Assembly: GCA_003278535.1 (NCBI GenBank) | Contig: QCEG01000001.1 | Location: 186,001-250,000 of the forward strand | DNA from: Prochlorococcus sp. AG-355-N18 | GTDB lineage: Bacteria; Cyanobacteriota; Cyanobacteriia; PCC-6307; Cyanobiaceae | Length of the DNA: 64,000 nt | Direction: 5' to 3' | Part shown: piece by piece, positions 39,608 through 46,282 of the stretch | How the letters are laid out: every line of letters begins with the position of its first letter | Numbering within the stretch: the stretch's first letter is position 1 | Notes under the pieces: model-generated | What the model was told of the DNA's origin: nothing | The model's database searches: none | Seen by the model: only the letters and a program-made list of their open reading frames with translations | Program-made: the position numbers and the translations under genes

Positions 39608-40230
39608 ATTTTATTTTTTGAGAAAATATTATTAATTTTTTTGGACCAGTTATTAATCCATTTTTCATCAGACTTCGTAAAACACTTAGCACTCCAGCCT
39701 CCAATCAATATGAAAGCCTTATTATTTATAGGTACAATTAAAATAGATGGAATTTCAGAACAAAAATTATAAAATTCATCTCTTCCAGGATAAAATTTAG
39801 TGTTTGCCAATGATATTAATTTCATATCTTTAATAGATCTCAGACAAGTTTCCCCAGGTTTAAAATCGTTACTTGAAGTGATACCCCTCCTCAATATATT
39901 AACGCCATCATTGTGGATTAATATTGTTGCTGCTGCTGTAGAAGTTAATATCGCTTCAGAACCCCATGCAAGTTCATCAATAACTTCATTCGGCATGTTT
40001 CTATCGAAGAGAAACTTATTTTCTCCTTTTAAAACAGCTTTCTCACCAGCTATGGGTTGGAATTGTTTAAATAAAAAACCTATCAAAATAATAATTAACG
40101 AAGCTATTGCAGCTAACACTTGTGCTCTTTCAAGCTCAGGAGTGATTGTTTCTATTGAAATGAAATTTGCTATCTGAAAAATAAAGAGTATTACACCGAC
40201 TGATATTAATGATTTCCCATTGAATCCCAT
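39604..40230 (-). CDS. Cofactor assembly of complex C protein (CCB2/CCB4-like)
   Basis: 208 aa. Two N-terminal membrane segments (about 10-28 and 38-56) are followed by a soluble domain with LAWGSEAILTSTAAATILI and FKPGETCLRSIKDMKLISLANTKFYPG, a pattern of the CCB2/CCB4 proteins. In algae these attach the unusual covalent haem c(i) to cytochrome b6. The family call is from recognised pattern and length. It overlaps the lptC-like gene tail to tail. Confidence 0.78.
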   Translation of the reverse strand: MGFNGKSLISVGVILFIFQIANFISIETITPELERAQVLAAIASLIIILIGFLFKQFQPIAGEKAVLKGENKFLFDRNMPNEVIDELAWGSEAILTSTAAATILIHNDGVNILRRGITSSNDFKPGETCLRSIKDMKLISLANTKFYPGRDEFYNFCSEIPSILIVPINNKAFILIGGWSAKCFTKSDEKWINNWSKKINNIFSKNKI

Positions 40231-40341
40231 ATTTTAAATATGTTATTTCTAATTAAATTATGCAAATATTATATTGTTTAGTACATTTAAAATTACTCAA
40301 ACATATGGTTTTTAATATATAATTAATCAAAACCTTTCAAA

Positions 40342-40653
40342 ATGAACCTAAACATCAATAAATATATACTTTCCCTTATCTTTACTGGCTTTATTTTTAT
40401 TCTTATCCCTTCGACTTCATACGCAAATGAAATAAATAGTATAAATACATATTTTGGTATTGCTCCACAGAAGACTGTTATAAATTACGAAAAGAGTCAG
40501 CCCTCATCTATAGACAACCCTGTAGTGGATCCAAATTTTAACACTATGCGATCAAAAGATACTGAGAGTTCAACTGCTACTTATATAGTTATAGGTTTGT
40601 TAATTGCTGCCACAATTATTCCTTTAGCAACATGGTGGTATTTCTCTAAATAA
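40342..40653 (+). CDS. Small exported membrane protein (103 aa)
   Basis: 103 aa with a signal peptide (about 1-28, ending SYANE) and a single C-terminal transmembrane helix (about 80-98, TYIVIGLLIAATIIPLATWWYF). Topology predicts a 50-residue periplasmic or lumenal segment and a tiny cytosolic tail. No family recognised. It precedes cobU by 10 nt and may share a transcript with it. Confidence 0.65.
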   Translation: MNLNINKYILSLIFTGFIFILIPSTSYANEINSINTYFGIAPQKTVINYEKSQPSSIDNPVVDPNFNTMRSKDTESSTATYIVIGLLIAATIIPLATWWYFSK

Positions 40654-40663
40654 TAGAGAATTT

Positions 40664-41224
40664 ATGAATGCCAAGGATTTAAGTATTAGTGAATATTCAT
40701 CTTATATAGTTTTTATTACAGGGGGGACAAAGAGTGGCAAAAGTGAATTCGCGGAGCATCTTGCAAAGGAAGTAAAAAAATTATCATATGTTGCCTTATC
40801 TGAAAACAATTTGGATGATAAAGAATGGCAAGATAAAATTAATTTACATCGAAAAAGAAGGCCAAAAGATTGGCAATTAATAGAAACGACAGATCTATTA
40901 AATACACTCAGGAAAGAAGATGGACCATTATTAATAGATTCTATTGGCGGATTCGTTATGAAAAGTATTGGCAAGAAACAAAATGAATGGTCAACAAAAA
41001 TGAATTCACTTATAAGTCTTTTATTGAAAAGAAAAAACATAACAATTATTGTTGGAGAACAAGTAGGTTGGAGTCTGATCTCAGAATATAAAATTGGTAA
41101 TACATATATTGAAAGAATAGGCGAACTACAAAAAAGAATAACCAAAATATCTAAAGATAATTGGCTGGCTATAAATGGCAGAGCAATCAAAATAGATGAA
41201 ATAAGTATTGAAATACCTACTTAA
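40664..41224 (+). CDS. cobU: Adenosylcobinamide kinase / guanylyltransferase
   Basis: 186 aa. P-loop GGTKSGKS (20-27), the RKRRPKDWQLIET block (about 64-76, containing the phosphorylated-histidine region equivalent in CobU) and LLIDSIGGFV. It phosphorylates adenosylcobinamide and attaches GMP in the last steps of B12 assembly. The nearby presence of cobN and metH supports the pathway. trmL starts 2 nt after its stop. Confidence 0.9.
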   Translation: MNAKDLSISEYSSYIVFITGGTKSGKSEFAEHLAKEVKKLSYVALSENNLDDKEWQDKINLHRKRRPKDWQLIETTDLLNTLRKEDGPLLIDSIGGFVMKSIGKKQNEWSTKMNSLISLLLKRKNITIIVGEQVGWSLISEYKIGNTYIERIGELQKRITKISKDNWLAINGRAIKIDEISIEIPT

Positions 41225-41226
41225 AA

Positions 41227-41709
41227 TTGGAAGTCGCTCTTTTTGAACCTAGAATCCCACAAAATACTGGTAATATTGCCAGATCATGTGCTGCGTTTAA
41301 TATACCTTTAAATCTTATAGAGCCCTTGGGTTTTAAGTTAGAAGATAAATATTTAAAAAGAGCAGGATTAGACTATTGGCCTCTAGTAACTGTTTATCAG
41401 TTTGAGAATTTTGAAAAATTTTTAGCGTCAAAATCAACAAAAAGAATAATTTCTTTTAGTAAAAAAAATGGATTATATTTAAATGATTTTAAATTTAAGC
41501 AAGATGATATTTTGCTATTTGGGAGAGAAGATTCAGGATTACCAGATTCCATTATTGATAAAAGCGACTATTTAATATCAATATTTATGCCGAATATACA
41601 GACTGGAAACAATGATCAAAAAGGTGTAAGAAGTCTAAACCTTTCTGTAGCATGCGGAATTGCTATATATGAGGCCCACAAACAAATAAATTTTAAAAAT
41701 GGTAATTAA
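41227..41709 (+). CDS. trmL: tRNA (cytidine(34)-2'-O)-methyltransferase
   Basis: 160 aa from TTG 41227. SPOUT-class knotted methyltransferase: VALFEPRIPQNTGNIARSCAA (3-23, quoted in part), YLKRAGLDYW, LLFGREDSGLP (about 97-107) and VRSLNLSVACGIAIYEA. It methylates the wobble base of some leucine tRNAs. Lies 2 nt behind cobU and 29 nt before tRNA-Met. Confidence 0.93.
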   Translation: MEVALFEPRIPQNTGNIARSCAAFNIPLNLIEPLGFKLEDKYLKRAGLDYWPLVTVYQFENFEKFLASKSTKRIISFSKKNGLYLNDFKFKQDDILLFGREDSGLPDSIIDKSDYLISIFMPNIQTGNNDQKGVRSLNLSVACGIAIYEAHKQINFKNGN

Positions 41710-41738
41710 GTACAACCAATGCCTTACAATATTCCCAT

Positions 41739-41812
<74 letters not shown>

Positions 41813-41879
41813 TTTTCAATACTTTTCAATTAAAGGATATAGGTGAAATTTTAATTTAATTAAAATATTAAAGACAATA

Positions 41880-42167
41880 ATGTTTAATTCACTCGGCTCA
41901 GTCCTAGATCAAAAAAAATCTAAAGCAAAATATCCAGAAGCAAGAGTTATAGTTCTTGATGACAATTTTAATACTTTTCAACATGTCGCAAATTGTCTTC
42001 TAACAATTATCCCAAACATGAGTGAACAAAGAGCATGGGATCTAACCATCAAAGTTGACAAGACAGGATCTGCAGAGGTTTGGAGAGGTAATCTTGAACA
42101 GGCAGAGTTATATCATGAGCAACTATTCAGCAAAGGATTAACAATGGCTCCAATTAAGAAAACATAA
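41880..42167 (+). CDS. clpS: ClpS-like Clp protease adaptor
   Basis: 95 aa. ClpS core: ARVIVLDDNFNTFQHVANCLLTIIP (about 22-46, in part), TIKVDKTGSAEVWRGNLEQAELYHEQL (in part) and GLTMAPI. ClpS hands N-degron substrates to ClpAP/ClpC. It has an uncharged N-terminal extension. Cyanobacteria often carry two ClpS types; which one this is cannot be settled here. It is the last clearly core gene before a patch of small accessory genes. Confidence 0.82.
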   Translation: MFNSLGSVLDQKKSKAKYPEARVIVLDDNFNTFQHVANCLLTIIPNMSEQRAWDLTIKVDKTGSAEVWRGNLEQAELYHEQLFSKGLTMAPIKKT

Positions 42168-42178
42168 AATAAGTAAGA

Positions 42179-42430
42179 TTGACAGAAAATTTTTGGCTTA
42201 TAAATTCGAATCGTTCAAGGGTTAAAAGGTTTTCAACGAATAATCAAAATAAAGATAAAATTTTTGAATATATGTTTATTGACTAAGGAAGAATTCTTGG
42301 TTTATTAGGAAAAGAACCACCTCTTATGACAACCAGAGAAGAACTTAAAGTTAATAAAGCTAGAGATGAATAAAGAAAGTTAATCCCTCAAGGTTGGAGG
42401 AGAACCAAACCAGTTTGGGAAGACTATTAG
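42179..42430 (+). pseudogene. Broken DUF1651-type gene with two in-frame stops
   Basis: One continuous frame from TTG 42179 to TAG 42428 (84 codons) with TAA at two internal positions (after ...EYMFID and after ...NKARDE). Conceptual translation keeps landmarks of the small cyanobacterial DUF1651 family: FWLINSNRSRVKRF at the start, GLLGKEPPLMTTREEL in the middle and IPQGWRRTKPVWEDY at the end. Family knowledge places a Trp at the second stop (LW..L..GW), so TGG to TAA or TAG is likely. Remarkably no frameshift has accumulated, so inactivation looks recent. DUF1651 function is unknown. Confidence 0.7.
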
Positions 42431-42783
42431 TATCCAATATTGTTACTAGGATTAGTTATATAAATTATGAGATTGAGGACGTAGTTAGCAGGTAAATTTA
42501 ATGGCTTTAAAAGTAGTAAAGCCATTCCTTGAGTCACATTAAATTCTTTATTTTTCATAAAAAAAAAAAGTCTCATTTTAATTATAAAAAGACTGTCAAA
42601 TACAAACTAAAAGTACTAAAAAAAGATTAATGAGGATTTATTGATTAATGATTTTCAAGATATCTAATATCTAAAACTTATTTTAAAAAATTATATATTA
42701 AGGATTACTTGTTATTTTTTTTAAACAAAAAAATCCACGTTTTAATTTAATAATCCCTGAAATCAGTTTCTTATAAATACCAA
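42431..42783. other. 353-nt stretch without a convincing gene
   Basis: Holds the hairpin at 42500-42526, a poly-A tract near 42560-42569, and TTTCTTATAAA (42767-42777) directly before the 49-aa ORF. No ORF above 30 codons with a plausible start was noted. Confidence 0.5.
42500..42526. terminator. Strong 9-bp hairpin AATGGCTTT/AAAGCCATT
   Basis: Perfect 9-bp stem (42500-42508 and 42518-42526) with a 9-nt loop, about 70 nt after the DUF1651 remnant. The T-run is poor on the plus strand, so a factor-independent terminator is only one possibility; a small RNA structure is the other. Confidence 0.4.
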
Positions 42784-42933
42784 ATGAAGTATCTCATCTC
42801 AAGCAAAAGATCAAGAGCTTTATTTGGTATTGGAATAGTTGCTATAAGTATTGGATTAATATCAAAAAAAGTAATTAACAATCCAGCTGGAGGATGTATG
42901 AAAGATACTCAAGAAATAACCTTTAATATCTAG
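42784..42933 (+). CDS. Small membrane protein (49 aa)
   Basis: 49 aa from ATG 42784 to TAG 42931. Positively charged N-terminus (SSKRSRA), one transmembrane segment (about 13-29, LFGIGIVAISIGLIS), then a short tail with a cysteine (PAGGCMKDTQ). No family recognised. It is preceded by TTTCTTATAAA seven nt before the ATG, a motif also near the 56-aa gene at 45361. Confidence 0.5.
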   Translation: MKYLISSKRSRALFGIGIVAISIGLISKKVINNPAGGCMKDTQEITFNI

Positions 42934-42956
42934 CAATTAATCATCTTAAATTTTCT

Positions 42957-43346
42957 TTAATTCTTAAATCCAGTTAACTTTGATAACTCTTTTAGTGAAA
43001 GTACACCTAAAAGTAGTTTTCCATTTATTTCCCATGTGGGAAACCCTTTAATTTGTTTATCAATGCATAATTGAGTTTGACTGTTTATGCCATCTCTTGC
43101 ACATTCAACTACATTAAGTTCTCTATAAGCTTGTTTACCAAATAATTCACTTTGATTAAGGCAATTAGGACACCAATATGCTGAATATTTAACTACACCA
43201 ATATCTTTAAGGTATTTTGCCAACTCGATTGATTCCCTAGTGCTTTCTGAGGTGACTATAAGTTCTCTCTGATTAATTAAGTGGGAGCTATGTAAAACAC
43301 TTGATAAAGGAAGCAAAACTAATAGTGAGATTAATAGGCGTTTCAT
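42957..43346 (-). CDS. Exported thioredoxin-like protein, VKOR C-terminal type
   Basis: 129 aa. Signal peptide (about 1-18), then a thioredoxin-like domain with C59-P-N-C62 in KYSAYWCPNCLNQ, and two further cysteines C82 (VECARDG) and C94 (TQLCIDKQIKGFPTWEING). The pattern CPxC...ELFG...V-E-C...LC...GFPTWEI strongly resembles the thioredoxin domain fused to cyanobacterial VKOR, here standing alone and exported. It probably exchanges disulfides in the periplasm or lumen. Its ATG overlaps the stop of the upstream 50-aa gene. Confidence 0.83.
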   Translation of the reverse strand: MKRLLISLLVLLPLSSVLHSSHLINQRELIVTSESTRESIELAKYLKDIGVVKYSAYWCPNCLNQSELFGKQAYRELNVVECARDGINSQTQLCIDKQIKGFPTWEINGKLLLGVLSLKELSKLTGFKN

Positions 43347-43495
43347 TTATTTACTACTTTTCCTCCATATTTTCTAACTATCTTATCAAGCAAAATTCGT
43401 ATATCTTTATTCTTAAGTTTCTCTATTTGCTGGAGATTTTCAAGAAGATCACATATTTGATCCTGTTTATCTTCATTTAATTCACTTACAGCCAT
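43343..43495 (-). CDS. 50-aa protein translationally coupled to the thioredoxin-like gene
   Basis: ATG 43495 to TGA 43343; stop and the next ATG overlap as ATGA, typical of coupled genes. The product is helical-looking and charged (MAVSELNEDKQDQICDLLEN..., ...KDIRILLDKIVRKYGGKVV) with one cysteine and no signal peptide. No family recognised. The coupling suggests it acts with or regulates the thioredoxin-like protein. Confidence 0.55.
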   Translation of the reverse strand: MAVSELNEDKQDQICDLLENLQQIEKLKNKDIRILLDKIVRKYGGKVVNK

Positions 43496-43587
43496 TTATA
43501 ATTTGAGTTTTTTATATTCCAATTTTAAATCAAAAGTAAATTTAAATACCTATTGTATTTATATTTTTTTATTGCTATTTTTTTAAA

Positions 43588-43626
43588 GCGGGCTAAGGTT
43601 CATATCTCCACGAGGATTTAGTCCGC
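43588..43626. ncRNA. Isolated GC-richer hairpin, possible small RNA element
   Basis: GCGGGCTAA (43588-43596) pairs with TTAGTCCGC (43618-43626) with a single G-T position, in the 270-nt gap between the 50-aa gene and the RHH gene. T-rich DNA lies before it and A/T tracts follow on both sides. Its base content stands out. It could be a terminator serving either strand or a stem of a small RNA. Confidence 0.35.
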
Positions 43627-43748
43627 TGAATTTTTAAAGATTCAATTTATTTTGGATCCCTCTTTATGAAGTTGATTAGAAATATTCAAAAAATTTATCT
43701 TTGCTTAATTTCTTAAATTTCATTGAAAAGCATTCTCATGAAAACATT

Positions 43749-43765
43749 AATAGTGTGACACTATT
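43749..43765. promoter_or_regulatory. Palindrome AATAGTG-TGA-CACTATT at the 3' end of the RHH gene
   Basis: Perfect 7-bp inverted repeat with 3-nt centre. It shares TAGTGTNACACTA with the operator-like element upstream of the same gene (44144-44178), so it may be a second binding site for the encoded regulator. Confidence 0.4.
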
Positions 43766-44130
43766 TATTCCATAATGTTGTTATTTCGCTTCATAACTTT
43801 CTTAAAATACTTAAACTCAATAAATTCATGCATCATTTTGATATTATCAGATAATACTTTTTTATTAACTGCATATTCGTCCACATTAAGTGGAGATTTA
43901 TTATTATCAGAAAATGTTTGGTGATCAAAAGAAAAGTTTATAAAATCGTCTTTATCATTCTGATTTAGGCCATAAGATTCATGTAACACACCTCGAGACC
44001 TCAACGCTTCCTCAACCAATAAACCTGTGACTTTTGACTGACTAAACTCATTAGCTATGCACAATTTTTCAATAATTTCATGCACTTCTTCGCTTGGCAA
44101 AAAACCAATTCTTTTCCTCGGAGAGGGCAT
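43765..44130 (-). CDS. Small ribbon-helix-helix-type DNA-binding protein
   Basis: 121 aa. The N-terminus (about 1-50, RKRIGFLPSEEVHEIIEKLC, SQSKVTGLLVEEALR) has the beta strand, helix and helix arrangement of Arc/CopG-like regulators; the C-terminal 70 residues are not recognised. The upstream region carries a near-perfect inverted repeat with TAGTGT half-sites, which fits autorepression. No toxin gene is obviously adjacent; small divergent genes lie on both sides. Confidence 0.6.
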   Translation of the reverse strand: MPSPRKRIGFLPSEEVHEIIEKLCIANEFSQSKVTGLLVEEALRSRGVLHESYGLNQNDKDDFINFSFDHQTFSDNNKSPLNVDEYAVNKKVLSDNIKMMHEFIEFKYFKKVMKRNNNIME

Positions 44131-44143
44131 AATTAAAAAAAAT

Positions 44144-44178
44144 TAGTGTCACACTTGCATATTATAAGTGTTGCACTA
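44144..44178. promoter_or_regulatory. Candidate operator upstream of the RHH gene
   Basis: TAGTGTCACACTT (44144-44156) and AAGTGTTGCACTA (44166-44178) are inverted with two mismatches and a 9-nt spacer, 14 nt upstream of the RHH ATG. The left arm alone is close to the perfect palindrome near 43757. Confidence 0.5.
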
Positions 44179-44206
44179 TATTTGATTTAAGTCAACTAAT
44201 TTTGCT

Positions 44207-44377
44207 ATGCATATTTTATTATTGCCTGTCGGATTTATTCTTTGGTATCTGGCTTATGAAGCAAAACCTATTATTGAAGCAAAACCTATTATTAATGATG
44301 AAGTAACACTTAATTGGGAAGAAAAAAATACAATTAAAAGAACTAAACTTTTAAATATAATCAACGAAAGCTTTTAA
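44207..44377 (+). CDS. Small hypothetical protein with internal duplication (56 aa)
   Basis: ATG 44207 to TAA 44375. N-terminal membrane segment (HILLLPVGFILWYLAY) and a charged C-terminal half. Contains a tandem 6-residue repeat EAKPII EAKPII, encoded by an exact 18-bp duplication. Divergent from the RHH gene across the operator-like element, so it may be under its control. It converges with the 59-aa gene, overlapping by 4 nt. Confidence 0.45.
   Translation: MHILLLPVGFILWYLAYEAKPIIEAKPIINDEVTLNWEEKNTIKRTKLLNIINESF
44258..44293 (+). repeat. Exact 18-bp tandem duplication
   Basis: GAAGCAAAACCTATTATT occurs at 44258-44275 and again at 44276-44293 with no change, which implies a recent slippage event. 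It preserves the reading frame of the 56-aa ORF. Confidence 0.95.
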
Positions 44378-44553
44378 AATTTACTGTTAATCGATTTTGA
44401 CCATTCCTTGTGCTTATTATCTAGATCTGAGATTAACTGTTTTTGATAAGTAAATTTGAGTTGATTTTCGTTAAGTGAATTTTTTGTGATAATCATCTCT
44501 TTAGAGAAAAAATAAGGAGTGTTAGAGTTAATAATTTTTTTTTTGACTTCCAT
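44374..44553 (-). CDS. Small basic hypothetical protein (59 aa)
   Basis: ATG 44553 to TAA 44374. Lys- and Asn-rich, soluble, starts MEVKKKIINSNTPYFFSKEM. No family recognised. Overlaps the 56-aa gene tail to tail by 4 nt. Whether it is expressed cannot be judged from sequence. Confidence 0.4.
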   Translation of the reverse strand: MEVKKKIINSNTPYFFSKEMIITKNSLNENQLKFTYQKQLISDLDNKHKEWSKSINSKF

Positions 44554-44714
44554 ATAATTAATTCATCTATTTTTTTTTATGACTTAAAAGGTTATAGTCT
44601 CAATATTTTTATATTCTTTTTATATTTCCTGCATATGCGTTTTTAGCACGTTTGTAAAAAATATTAGTTTATTAAATAAAAAAAGCTATATTTAAACAAA
44701 ATATATTTTTTATC

Positions 44715-44888
44715 ATGAATCTAAATGAGAGGGGTGTTACTGTTGGAGATTTACTAATAATACTAATAATAATAATCACTTCTACAATATTAATTAAATC
44801 ATTTAGCAAGGATAAGAAAACAACAATTAATTATAGTAATCAAGAGCAAGTTTCTTATAAGAAAAATTACTTTCAAAAATTTATTTGA
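44715..44888 (+). CDS. Small membrane protein with prepilin-like N-terminus (57 aa)
   Basis: ATG 44715 to TGA 44886. A short polar leader (MNLNERG) is followed by VTVGDLLIILIIIITSTILIKSF, a hydrophobic stretch with an acidic residue at +5 after the glycine, similar in layout to type IV prepilins (G then FTLIE). The C-terminal 30 residues are Lys/Asn/Tyr-rich. This resemblance is suggestive only; a plain one-helix membrane protein is the default call. Confidence 0.5.
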   Translation: MNLNERGVTVGDLLIILIIIITSTILIKSFSKDKKTTINYSNQEQVSYKKNYFQKFI

Positions 44889-44998
44889 ATAGCTTATATA
44901 AATCATTTAAAAAACTCTTAATTAATTCAATTGACTATTAAGTATCTCTTATGTAAATTTCAAGAATTAATAATTTTCAAACAATGAGTTTATGTATT

Positions 44999-45205
44999 TT
45001 AAATATTTTGATGAAATGATTTAGATCTTTCCCATTTCAAGTTATCCTTTAAATCATTAATATCATTTGATATTGAAACTAAATTAACCATTTGAAGAAT
45101 TTGACTTTTATTTAATCTATTAATAACAATGAGTTTATTTAACATTTCTAAAACAGATTTATCATTAATATTCATTGTATGGATAAAAAAACTATGATCC
45201 TTCAA
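44999..45205 (-). CDS. Small hypothetical protein (68 aa)
   Basis: 68 aa from ATG 45205, or 58 aa from ATG 45172 (MNINDKSVLEML). Helical, amphipathic pattern with many Asn and Ile, no membrane segment, no family recognised. It stands alone on the minus strand between two plus-strand small membrane proteins. Confidence 0.45.
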   Translation of the reverse strand: MKDHSFFIHTMNINDKSVLEMLNKLIVINRLNKSQILQMVNLVSISNDINDLKDNLKWERSKSFHQNI

Positions 45206-45296
45206 TTCAAATACTTTATCTTATAACTCTAAAAATATCATTATATATTTTATGCTAAATATAAAAAATATTTATAGAATCGTCAAAAATAAAACT

Positions 45297-45337
45297 TTTT
45301 CTTATAAGAAAATATCTTAAGCTCACTTTCTTATAAA
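45297..45337. promoter_or_regulatory. TTTTCTTATAAGAAAA palindrome and TTTCTTATAAA box upstream of the 56-aa gene
   Basis: Perfect 16-nt palindrome at 45297-45312, then TTTCTTATAAA at 45327-45337, 23 nt before the next ATG. The 14-mer TTTCTTATAAGAAA also occurs at 44851-44864 and the half form at 42767-42777. It may act as a -10-like promoter box or operator. Confidence 0.35.
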
Positions 45338-45360
45338 TTCGTTTATTGTAAAAAGTAAAA

Positions 45361-45531
45361 ATGAAAAAAAACTCTAAGAAAGAATACCTTAATAGAGATG
45401 AAGTTAATGAAATGATTGAATCAGCTTTAAGGAGACATAATAGAAGATCTACAATAATATCAAGCGTACTTGGCTGGATCCTAATAGGAGGTTATTCGTT
45501 TGGACTTTTTCAAGCAGTTCAAAATGTCTAG
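45361..45531 (+). CDS. Small membrane protein (56 aa)
   Basis: ATG 45361 to TAG 45529. Highly charged N-terminal half (KKNSKKEYLNRDEVNEMIESALRRHNRRS, Lys/Arg-rich) and one C-terminal transmembrane helix (about 33-52, IISSVLGWILIGGYSFGLF). N-inside topology is expected. No family recognised. Confidence 0.55.
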   Translation: MKKNSKKEYLNRDEVNEMIESALRRHNRRSTIISSVLGWILIGGYSFGLFQAVQNV

Positions 45532-45594
45532 TTAATCTTTAATTTAAAGTAGAACTTGCTAGATGATAAATTAATATAAGACCAAGTATTTATT

Positions 45595-45816
45595 ATGAGG
45601 GAATATATTGAGGCAAATCTTACAGAAATAAGAAAATATTTAATAAAACGAAAACAGTATACTTCAAAATTAAATAATGCTTCGATAATGGAAGAATTCA
45701 AAGAATGGAGCAAAGATCCATTACCTGAGACAGAATCAGTCTGGACTTTACCTGACTTAACGAGAAATGAAAGATTAAAAAATTTTTGTCGCTCAATTAA
45801 AAAGGAAATAAGATAA
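45595..45816 (+). CDS. Small soluble hypothetical protein (73 aa)
   Basis: 73 aa, mixed charge, no membrane segment. The segment KEWSKDPLPETESVWTLPDLTRNERLKNFC (in part) looks like a structured peptide with Trp and Pro. No family recognised. Its stop is 4 nt from the convergent 52-aa membrane protein gene. Confidence 0.55.
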   Translation: MREYIEANLTEIRKYLIKRKQYTSKLNNASIMEEFKEWSKDPLPETESVWTLPDLTRNERLKNFCRSIKKEIR

Positions 45817-45820
45817 GTTT

Positions 45821-45979
45821 TTAACTACCTAGTTGTATATGATTTACCTTTAAGTAAAAATAACCCGCAAATCCAACTATATTCAAAATCACAACGAAAA
45901 TCCAAGCTCCTATTGGCTGATTAGAATCAAATTTTTTTATTTTAACTTTTTCCTTTAGTCTTTCAATATATTTTGCCAT
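45821..45979 (-). CDS. Small membrane protein (52 aa)
   Basis: Start chosen at ATG 45979 (MAKYIERLKEKVKIKK), typical Lys-rich cytosolic start; an upstream ATG at 46009 would add ten hydrophobic residues. One membrane helix (about 24-42, IGAWIFVVILNIVGFAGYFYL). No family recognised. Confidence 0.5.
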   Translation of the reverse strand: MAKYIERLKEKVKIKKFDSNQPIGAWIFVVILNIVGFAGYFYLKVNHIQLGS

Positions 45980-46282
45980 AATAAAAAATATTAAAAAGAA
46001 TATTTCCAATTATAGAGAGTTAAATTTTAAGGAATCTTAAATAAAATAAAATTTCTTTTAATTCGATTTTTTATTTTCAAGCCTGTTAATGGGATATTTA
46101 ATTATCTCCTTTTTGAGATTTTTTAAAAGTTTATTGTGATTCAAAATTGTAAATTTCCTAGTAAAGGAATAGTGCCATTTCATTGAATTAAAAAAAAACT
46201 TGCTAATTCATTATTAATAAAATTATAATAATTATTACGGTCAATCAGACCATACATAATTTAATTAAGGACAAATTTATTC
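45980..46282. other. 303-nt gap upstream of the peroxiredoxin gene
   Basis: Contains a weak terminator-like hairpin (46104-46119) and, near the 3' end, GGTC-AATCA-GACC (46240-46252 region) shortly before the peroxiredoxin ribosome site AAGGA. No ORF. The length suggests a regulated leader for an oxidative-stress gene. Confidence 0.4.
46104..46124 (+). terminator. Weak hairpin ATCTC/GAGAT followed by T-run
   Basis: 5-bp stem 46104-46108 with 46115-46119, 6-nt loop, then five T. Stem is short and AT-rich, so low confidence. Could end a short transcript on the plus strand. Confidence 0.3.

Noticed and set aside
40702-41190. 162-codon ORF antisense to cobU
   Set aside because: Shadow of CobU, which carries the P-loop and other motifs; long antisense frames are expected in this composition.
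43992-43999. CTCGAGAC identical to part of the tRNA-Met 3' end, considered as an attachment-site remnant
   Set aside because: Only 8 nt, mostly the palindrome CTCGAG, and inside the coding region of the RHH gene; not enough for an att repeat.
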